Made by a program: the position numbers and the translations under genes | The notes under the pieces: model-generated | Told to the model about the DNA's origin: nothing | Databases searched by the model: none | The model's input: the letters and a program-made list of their open reading frames with translations, nothing else | NCBI GenBank assembly: GCA_964409675.1 | Contig: CAYPEF010000087.1 | Coordinates: 1 to 10,308, forward strand | Direction of reading: 5' to 3' | DNA from: CAYMDD01 sp964409675 | GTDB taxonomy: Bacteria; Pseudomonadota; Alphaproteobacteria; Rickettsiales; SXRF01 | DNA length: 10,308 nucleotides | Part shown: positions 5,389 through 10,308 of the stretch, piece by piece | Position numbering within the stretch: position 1 is the stretch's first letter | Layout: each line of letters begins with the position of its first letter

Positions 5389-5492
5389 TGTCGTCCTCGG
5401 CGGCCCGTAGGGCTGTCCGGGGACCCATGGAGCCGCTTGCGCCAGCCGAGAAATGGGTCCCCTGACGATGCTATGCATCGCCGAGAACGACA
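5389..5492. repeat. 104-bp three-hairpin palindromic element, copy 2
   Basis: Outer arms TGTCGTCCTCGG (5389-5400) and CCGAGAACGACA (5481-5492) pair at 11 of 12. Inside are GCCC-GTA-GGGC (5403-5413), GGGGACCCAT / ATGGGTCCCC (5419-5428 and 5453-5462, perfect) and CGATGC-TAT-GCATCG (5466-5480, perfect). The whole folds on paper as a closed stem with three arms. It is related to 2835-2938, with the same length and the same order when that copy is reverse-complemented. It has no tRNA-type T-loop. Confidence 0.85.
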
Positions 5493-5513
5493 AAGGATTA
5501 CTGACAGGCCTTT

Positions 5514-5582
5514 CACCCCCACCAAGATTTTCTAAAGCGCAAGCGCTTAAGAAAATCTATCCTCACCCGTCAAGGGTGAGGA
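5514..5582 (-). repeat. Compound palindromic repeat, copy C (intergenic, inverted)
   Basis: AGATTTTCTAAAGCGC (5525-5540) pairs with GCGCTTAAGAAAATCT (5543-5558) at 15 of 16, loop AA, with an A-A mismatch that reads T-T on the other strand. CCTCACCC (5561-5568) pairs with GGGTGAGG (5574-5581). On the minus strand its flanks (GAGGATAGA on the left, TCTTGGTGGGGG on the right) match copy A. It lies inverted to copy B, with the 104-bp element between them. Confidence 0.8.
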
Positions 5583-5660
5583 GAAGTGTATGATACGAAA
5601 ATCCCTCAACACCATGACAGACCCATTGCAATCCGCAGCTGCCGTGGCAGAATACGCGCC

Positions 5661-8600
5661 ATGAGTTCCGTTTCCTTTATCCATCTGCGCGTGCACAGCG
5701 CCTATTCTCTGCTGGAAGGCGCCATTCCGGTGAAAGATCTGGTGAAATGGAGCGCCAAGCAGCATATGCCGGCGGTGGCCATTGCCGATTTCGGCAATCT
5801 GTTCGGCTCGCTGGAATTCGCGCTGGCGGCGGCGGATAACGGTGTGCAGCCGATTCATGCCTGTATTTTGTATTTTCTGCCAACCGAGGAACGGGGCTCA
5901 AGCACCGTTAACCGCAAGCCGGACCAGTTATTGGTCTGCGTCCAGAATGAAACCGGGTGGAAGAACCTCCTCAAGCTGGTCAGCAAATCCTTTCTTGATC
6001 CCGTAAACGGCGAGCCGAGGCTGCTGCGTTACGAGGAGCTGGAAGGAAAAACCGACGGCCTGATCGCGCTCGCCTCCGGCATATACGGCGGCATTGGCAG
6101 GCATCTGCTGGACGGAAGGACGGCGCAGGCCACGGAATTGCTGGAGCGACTGAAATCCCTGTTCCCCACCCGCCTCTATATCGAGCTGATGCGCCATGAC
6201 ATGCCGGAGGAAATCCGGCTGGAGCCACTGCTGATCGAGCAAGCGCTGGCGCATAACCTGCCACTGGTCGCCACCAACGATGCCTATTTCATCGATAAGG
6301 GCATGTACGAAGCGCACGACGCCTTCCTCTGCATCGCCGACGGCGCGTATGTCGGCGAAGACCAGCGCCGCCGCTTGACGCCCCACCACCGGCTGAAGAC
6401 GCCGCAGGAAATGTGCGCGTTGTTCGCCGATATTCCCGAAGCACTGGAGAATACCGTTCGGATTGCGCAGCGCTGCTCCTATTACACAAGCTCCCGCCCA
6501 CCGATGCTGCCGCGCTTCGAAATTTCCCCCTCCCCCTTGAGGGGTGAGGGATTGGGAGGGGGTGATGCCTCATCCGCTGCAGCGGAGCATGGGGAGGGGC
6601 TGAGCGAGGCGGAAATCATGCGCGAGCAGGCGCGGGCTGGGCTGGAGCAGCGATTGATCGCGCACGTGTTCAAGGAAGGCATGGATGATGCGGCGAAAAT
6701 CGAAATCGCCAAGCCCTACCGCGAACGGCTGGAATTCGAGATCGACACCATCATCAAGATGCAGTTCCCCGGCTACTTCCTGATCGTCTCCGACTTCATC
6801 AAATGGAGTAAGGCGCACGATATTCCTGTCGGGCCGGGCCGCGGCTCGGGCGCGGGCTCGCTGGTGGCATGGGCGCTTTACATCACCGACCTCGACCCCT
6901 TGCGCTACGGCCTGCTGTTCGAGCGCTTTCTCAATCCCCAGCGCGTCTCGATGCCGGACTTCGACGTCGATTTCTGCCAGGACCGGCGCGACGAGGTGAT
7001 CACCTACGTGCAGCAGCGATATGGCCGCGAACGCGTAGCGCAGATCATCACTTTCGGAAAACTGATGGCGCGCGCGGTCTTACGTGACGTAGGCCGCGTG
7101 CTGCAAATGCCTTACGGGCAGGTGGATAGAATCTGCAAGCTGGTGCCCGCCAATCCCGCCAACCCGGTTTCGCTCGGCGATGCCATCGGCATGGAACCCG
7201 CGTTGAAAGCCGCCATGCGGGAGGATGAGACGGTAGAAAAGCTGGTCGAGATTTCGCTGAAACTCGAAGGCCTCAACCGCCACGCCTCCACCCACGCGGC
7301 GGGCGTGGTAATCGCCGACCGACCGCTTGACGAACTGGTGCCGCTCTATCGCGACCCGAAATCCGACATGCCGGTGGTGCAGTATTCGATGAAATACGCT
7401 GAGTCCGCCGGGCTGGTGAAATTCGACTTCCTTGGCCTGAAAACCTTAAGCGTGCTTTCCACCTGCGTGAAAATGGTAGCGCAGAAAGGCGAGAAGCTCG
7501 ACCTGCTCCTGCTGCCCGAGGGCGACCCGGCAGCCTATGGCATGCTCTCGCGCGGGGAAACCATCGGCGTGTTCCAGCTTGAAGGCGCGGGCATGCGCGA
7601 TACTGTGAAAAAACTCCGCCCTGACCGGCTGGAGGACATTATCGCGCTGGTATCTCTCTATCGCCCAGGGCCGATGGACAACATCCCCACCTACATTGCC
7701 CGTAAGCATGGCGAGGAGGAGCCGGATTACCTGCACCCGCTGCTGGCCCCGATCCTGCGCGAGACTTACGGCGTCATCATCTATCAGGAACAGGTGATGC
7801 AGATCGCGCAGGTGCTGGCGGGCTATTCGCTTGGCGAAGCCGACCTGCTTCGCCGCGCCATGGGCAAGAAAATCCGCGCCGAGATGGAAGCGCAGCGCGA
7901 AATTTTCGTGAGCAAGGCCGTAGGGCAGGGAGTGGTGAAATCCCAGGCCGCCACCATCTTCGACCTGATTGCTAAATTCGCCGAATACGGCTTCAACAAA
8001 TCGCACGCCGCAGCTTATGCGCTCGTGGCCTACCAGACCGCCTACCTCAAGGCCAACCATACCGTGGAATTCATCGCCAGCTCGATGATTTACGATATGC
8101 ACAATACAGAAAAACTCGGCATCTTCCGCGAAGATGCGGCAAGGTATGGCATCCAGCTGCTGACGCCTGATATCAATAAATCTGATGTGCTGTTTACTGT
8201 GGAGTACGCCTCTTCACCCCTCCCGCTTGCGGGAGGGGAAGGGGGAGGGAATGTTTCATCCGCAGTGGATGAGAGGCAGGATTCCCCCCTGAATCCCCCC
8301 GCAAGCGGGGGGAATGGGCAACGCGGGAATATCCGCTATGCGCTTGCTGCCATCCGCAATGTCGGCGAGCAGGCGATGCAGGCGGTGGTGGACGAGCGCA
8401 AGGCTAACGGCCCGTTCAAGGACATATTCGATTTCGCCGTGCGCGTGCCCTCCGGCGCGATCAACAAGCGCGCGGTCGAATTCCTGATCAAGTCCGGCGC
8501 GTTTGACAGCCTGCACCCCAACCGCGCCCAGATCTTCAACGCCCTCGACCTCATCATGGCGCATGGCGACATGGTGCAGCGGGAAAAGGCGAGCGATCAG

Positions 8601-9317
8601 GAAAACCTGTTCGGCATGCTGGGCGGCGGCAAGGAGATCATTAAAGCGCCGCAATTGCCCCCTTGTAACGACTGGCCTTCGCTGGAAAAGCTGCACCATG
8701 AGTTCGGAGCCATCGGCTTTTACCTCTCCTCGCACCCGCTGGAATCCTACCATAATGCGCTGAAGCGCCTCGGCGTCATCAGCTCCTCGCGCTTTGCCGA
8801 GCGCTTGGGCGAGAAATATACCTCCATCCGCATCGCGGGCATCGTCACCGCGCGTAAGTTCAAGGTATCGGACAAGGGCCGTTTCGCCTTCGTGCAGCTT
8901 TCCGACACGGGCGGTGTTTATGAAATCTCCATTTTCGACGAGGAATTGCTCAATAAGCACCGCGACAAGCTGGAGGTGGGGCAAGTGCTCTATATTCAGG
9001 CCGACGGCAAAATGGAGGAATCCGGCCCCCGCCTGATCGCGCAAGGACTGAATAACCTTGATGAGGAAATGCGGCGCATGCCCGCCAGCGCTAACCCGGG
9101 CCGCCTGCGCATCGTGCTGACGGAAAACGGCGATATTCCGGTTTTACGCCAGTATCTTGGCGAGGCGAACGGGCACGGCATGCCCATCATCGTCGCCGCC
9201 CGCATCCAGCAGGGGCGCTGCGCCGAAATTACCCTGCCGGGCCGCTACAACGTCACCCCCGCCACGCTGGACCGCATCCGCGCCCTGAAAAGCATTGTTT
9301 CTGCTGAAGAAATCTAA
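5661..9317 (+). CDS. dnaE: DNA polymerase III alpha subunit (DnaE1) with two repeat-derived insertions
   Basis: This is the replicative polymerase, 1218 residues. The start at ATG 5661 gives the family opening MSSVSFIHLRVHSAYSLLEG; the GTG at 5586 would add 25 repeat-flank residues. A PHP domain (about 1-285) has a degenerate HLRVH site as in E. coli. The polymerase core has GPGRGSGAGSLVA, catalytic D435 and D437 in PDFDVDF, and D589 in KFDFLGLKTL. Near the C-terminus are a clamp-binding QENLF (980-984) and an OB fold (about 1055-1130). Two low-complexity segments, residues 289-313 and 851-889, interrupt the normal alignment and come from GC-rich palindromes. They explain much of the excess over the usual length of about 1150. 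No Shine-Dalgarno precedes ATG 5661. TTGCAA (5626-5631) and CAGAAT (5648-5653) could give an almost leaderless mRNA, which is speculative. Confidence 0.97.
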   Translation: MSSVSFIHLRVHSAYSLLEGAIPVKDLVKWSAKQHMPAVAIADFGNLFGSLEFALAAADNGVQPIHACILYFLPTEERGSSTVNRKPDQLLVCVQNETGWKNLLKLVSKSFLDPVNGEPRLLRYEELEGKTDGLIALASGIYGGIGRHLLDGRTAQATELLERLKSLFPTRLYIELMRHDMPEEIRLEPLLIEQALAHNLPLVATNDAYFIDKGMYEAHDAFLCIADGAYVGEDQRRRLTPHHRLKTPQEMCALFADIPEALENTVRIAQRCSYYTSSRPPMLPRFEISPSPLRGEGLGGGDASSAAAEHGEGLSEAEIMREQARAGLEQRLIAHVFKEGMDDAAKIEIAKPYRERLEFEIDTIIKMQFPGYFLIVSDFIKWSKAHDIPVGPGRGSGAGSLVAWALYITDLDPLRYGLLFERFLNPQRVSMPDFDVDFCQDRRDEVITYVQQRYGRERVAQIITFGKLMARAVLRDVGRVLQMPYGQVDRICKLVPANPANPVSLGDAIGMEPALKAAMREDETVEKLVEISLKLEGLNRHASTHAAGVVIADRPLDELVPLYRDPKSDMPVVQYSMKYAESAGLVKFDFLGLKTLSVLSTCVKMVAQKGEKLDLLLLPEGDPAAYGMLSRGETIGVFQLEGAGMRDTVKKLRPDRLEDIIALVSLYRPGPMDNIPTYIARKHGEEEPDYLHPLLAPILRETYGVIIYQEQVMQIAQVLAGYSLGEADLLRRAMGKKIRAEMEAQREIFVSKAVGQGVVKSQAATIFDLIAKFAEYGFNKSHAAAYALVAYQTAYLKANHTVEFIASSMIYDMHNTEKLGIFREDAARYGIQLLTPDINKSDVLFTVEYASSPLPLAGGEGGGNVSSAVDERQDSPLNPPASGGNGQRGNIRYALAAIRNVGEQAMQAVVDERKANGPFKDIFDFAVRVPSGAINKRAVEFLIKSGAFDSLHPNRAQIFNALDLIMAHGDMVQREKASDQENLFGMLGGGKEIIKAPQLPPCNDWPSLEKLHHEFGAIGFYLSSHPLESYHNALKRLGVISSSRFAERLGEKYTSIRIAGIVTARKFKVSDKGRFAFVQLSDTGGVYEISIFDEELLNKHRDKLEVGQVLYIQADGKMEESGPRLIAQGLNNLDEEMRRMPASANPGRLRIVLTENGDIPVLRQYLGEANGHGMPIIVAARIQQGRCAEITLPGRYNVTPATLDRIRALKSIVSAEEI
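6525..6602 (+). repeat. Palindromic repeat inserted in frame in dnaE (linker after the PHP domain)
   Basis: It contains CCCTCCCCC-TTGA-GGGGTGAGGG (6528-6550), a G-rich run, the perfect palindrome TCCGCTGCAGCGGA and GGGGAGGGG. The encoded peptide starts SPSPLRGEGLGGG and continues DASSAAAEHGEG. It lies between MLPRFE, the end of the PHP region, and EAEIMREQARAGLEQRL, where homologues have a short variable linker. The intergenic repeat at 1143-1285 read on the minus strand encodes the same PSPLRGEG. Confidence 0.85.
8211..8330 (+). repeat. Palindromic repeat inserted in frame in dnaE (before IRYALAAIRNVG)
   Basis: Three hairpins lie in a row: CCCCTCCCGC-TT-GCGGGAGGGG (8217-8238, perfect), TCATCC-GCAGT-GGATGA (8256-8272) and CCCCCCGC-AA-GCGGGGGG (8295-8312, perfect). 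The 120 bases keep frame and code for about 39 residues (851-889). These include SSPLPLAGGEGGG, close to the peptide of the first insertion and in the same reading frame. Homologues go almost straight from 'V.F..E' to 'IRYALAAI'. Confidence 0.88.
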
Positions 9318-9366
9318 CCTGTCACATATTACGCCGCATGCTTCGGGGATGTCATAAAACCTTAAC

Positions 9367-9395
9367 TTGTAGCGGGTAGACTGTAAGGGTATTGT
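9367..9395 (+). promoter_or_regulatory. Possible promoter of the 9414 gene
   Basis: TTGTAG (9367-9372) and TATTGT (9390-9395) are 17 bases apart, four of six matches each. Transcription would begin near 9402, just before ATG 9414. No terminator hairpin is seen between dnaE and this site, so read-through from dnaE is possible. Confidence 0.35.
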
Positions 9396-9413
9396 GATAC
9401 TGTTAGAAAAAGT

Positions 9414-10308
9414 ATGTATCATATGGATTCGGAAACAGAAAAACGTATTGCCAGAATGGAACGGGTGGCCATGGATGTCCGTGCGGGAATGTCTGCTGGC
9501 ATCGTGCTTGATACGTTTAACAAGTATGTGGAAGGGCAAAAGAAGCTTGCCCTGCTTGAAGGCCTGGGCGATCAGCGCACCATCAATCAGGAAGCGGACT
9601 ATAGAAAAACTTATGCAGCAAACGCCTTACTGCGCCAAAAGATTGAAGCAGAAGGCACGCATGGTAAGCCCAAGAAAATTACCAGTGTCAGAACAAAATA
9701 TGATGCGCAGTGGATTAATCCTAACGTGGCGGACGTGCATTATCAACCCAATGGGGGTTGGTATGGCACGCCGGTAATCGAACATGGCCGGCTCCATGGG
9801 CCGCGCCATCACTTCAACGGATATCATTACACCCAGCAAACTGCGCCGACCAATATCGGCTGGAAAACGCTTGAAGCGGTGAAGCGCTTTGATGCGGAAA
9901 TCAACCCAGGGGTATTCGGCAGCATCAAGCAAGGTATCTATGATAAACGGGATGGTTTTAAACCGGAAGGCATCGGCGGGCTGGTCATCGCTGGAATCGG
10001 CGGCATGTGGCTGGCCAACCAGCTTGGGCTTGGCGGTGAAGGCAGCGGGATTCTCTCTACCCTTGGCAAGTTTGCGCTGATTGCTGGAGCCGGCGTTGGC
10101 GGGCTAATGGCGGCAAAGCCGGTGGCCGGTATGATGAACAACTGGGTTAAGGGCAATAATACTCCGGCCAGCGGCATCAGTACCGTCAGCCGTGAACCGG
10201 TGCACGGCGAAAATGCGGAGAAAACCAAAACCGGCCCGGAAGCCGCTAACCCAGAACTCACCGCTCAGGTAAGAAATGCAGTGCCTGATGCATTACGCAA
10301 TGCTTCAA
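9414..10308 (+). CDS. Unknown protein with a glycine-rich membrane hairpin (partial, N-terminal 298 residues)
   Basis: The frame is open from ATG 9414 (MYHMDSETEKRIARMERVAM) to the end of the window; ATG 9423 is an alternative start. Neither start has a clear ribosome site. Residues 1-80 are charged and helical (ARMERVAMDV, NKYVEGQKKLALLEG). Residues 100-150 are rich in Tyr, His, Trp and Gly (VHYQPNGGWYGTPVIEHG, RLHGPRHHFNGYHY). Two hydrophobic glycine-rich segments follow, about 186-203 (GIGGLVIAGIGGMWLANQ) and 217-234 (LGKFALIAGAGVGGLMAA), spaced like a membrane hairpin. A polar, Lys/Glu/Pro-rich stretch comes after. There is no N-terminal signal peptide. I do not recognise the family. The internal hairpin in a soluble-looking protein could mean a membrane-associated or secreted effector-like protein, but nothing here proves that. 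The codon use looks like an ordinary gene. Confidence 0.8.
   Translation, partial: MYHMDSETEKRIARMERVAMDVRAGMSAGIVLDTFNKYVEGQKKLALLEGLGDQRTINQEADYRKTYAANALLRQKIEAEGTHGKPKKITSVRTKYDAQWINPNVADVHYQPNGGWYGTPVIEHGRLHGPRHHFNGYHYTQQTAPTNIGWKTLEAVKRFDAEINPGVFGSIKQGIYDKRDGFKPEGIGGLVIAGIGGMWLANQLGLGGEGSGILSTLGKFALIAGAGVGGLMAAKPVAGMMNNWVKGNNTPASGISTVSREPVHGENAEKTKTGPEAANPELTAQVRNAVPDALRNAS

Noticed and set aside
5389..5492. tRNA-like cloverleaf
   Set aside because: The fold has a stem and three arms, but no T-loop consensus, no CCA or acceptor geometry and no anticodon arm of proper size.
5586..5660. Upstream GTG start adding 25 residues to DnaE
   Set aside because: The extra residues run out of the repeat flank and do not resemble DnaE; the family opening begins at ATG 5661.
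7446..8102. 218-codon leftward frame inside dnaE
   Set aside because: It is a shadow of the polymerase core, rich in His, Gly and Val as antisense frames are here.
8256..9044. 262-codon leftward frame inside dnaE
   Set aside because: It is antisense to conserved DnaE sequence, with no ribosome site and a composition typical of GC-rich antisense frames.
9394..9777. 127-codon frame starting at 9394
   Set aside because: It overlaps the frame from 9414, which stays open to the window end and has far more protein-like sequence.

Overview
The window looks like a chromosomal segment of an alphaproteobacterium. The main reason is the DnaE sequence: alphaproteobacterial-type polymerase motifs, a degenerate PHP site and an internal clamp-binding peptide. 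The GC-rich coding style and the abundant short palindromic repeats fit as well. No rRNA, tRNA, CRISPR array, transposase or integrase is visible. The genus cannot be told from the sequence.

Layout, left to right. The last ten codons of an upstream gene are followed by a strong terminator. A REP-like hairpin and a second terminator end a leftward gene whose core resembles phage single-strand-annealing proteins (242-862). A 440-base gap holds a palindromic repeat. A leftward pair follows: a short-chain dehydrogenase/reductase (SDR) and, 4 bases downstream, a 114-residue protein of unknown function. Upstream of the SDR lies an operator-like inverted repeat. Beyond it is a rightward promoter, a GC-rich hairpin with a T-run (small RNA or attenuator), and the wreck of a second, YhdF/YghA-like SDR with a nonsense codon and a large internal deletion. 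After a 104-base palindromic element comes a leftward two-gene unit: a cardiolipin-synthase-like phospholipase D protein and an endonuclease/exonuclease/phosphatase (EEP) protein, the same pairing as clsB-ybhP in E. coli. Divergent from it is a one-domain rhodanese. Then come about 290 bases made almost wholly of palindromic elements, the replicative polymerase gene dnaE (5661-9317), and the start of a large unknown protein with a glycine-rich membrane hairpin that runs off the window.

The most interesting content is the repeats. (1) A family of GC-rich palindromes (about 70-140 bp) occurs in at least three intergenic places and twice inside dnaE. In dnaE it is in frame, adding about 25 and 39 residues at loops between conserved blocks. 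(2) The three intergenic copies carry a nested hairpin with a fixed core and arms that differ in sequence but stay complementary. All three keep the same unpaired T-T position, which is covariation-type evidence for a selected structure. (3) Two 104-bp elements fold on paper into a closed stem with three inner hairpins.

The genes are housekeeping or accessory functions rather than one pathway: DNA replication (DnaE), membrane lipid synthesis (ClsB-like with its EEP partner), sulfur transfer (rhodanese) and redox (SDR).
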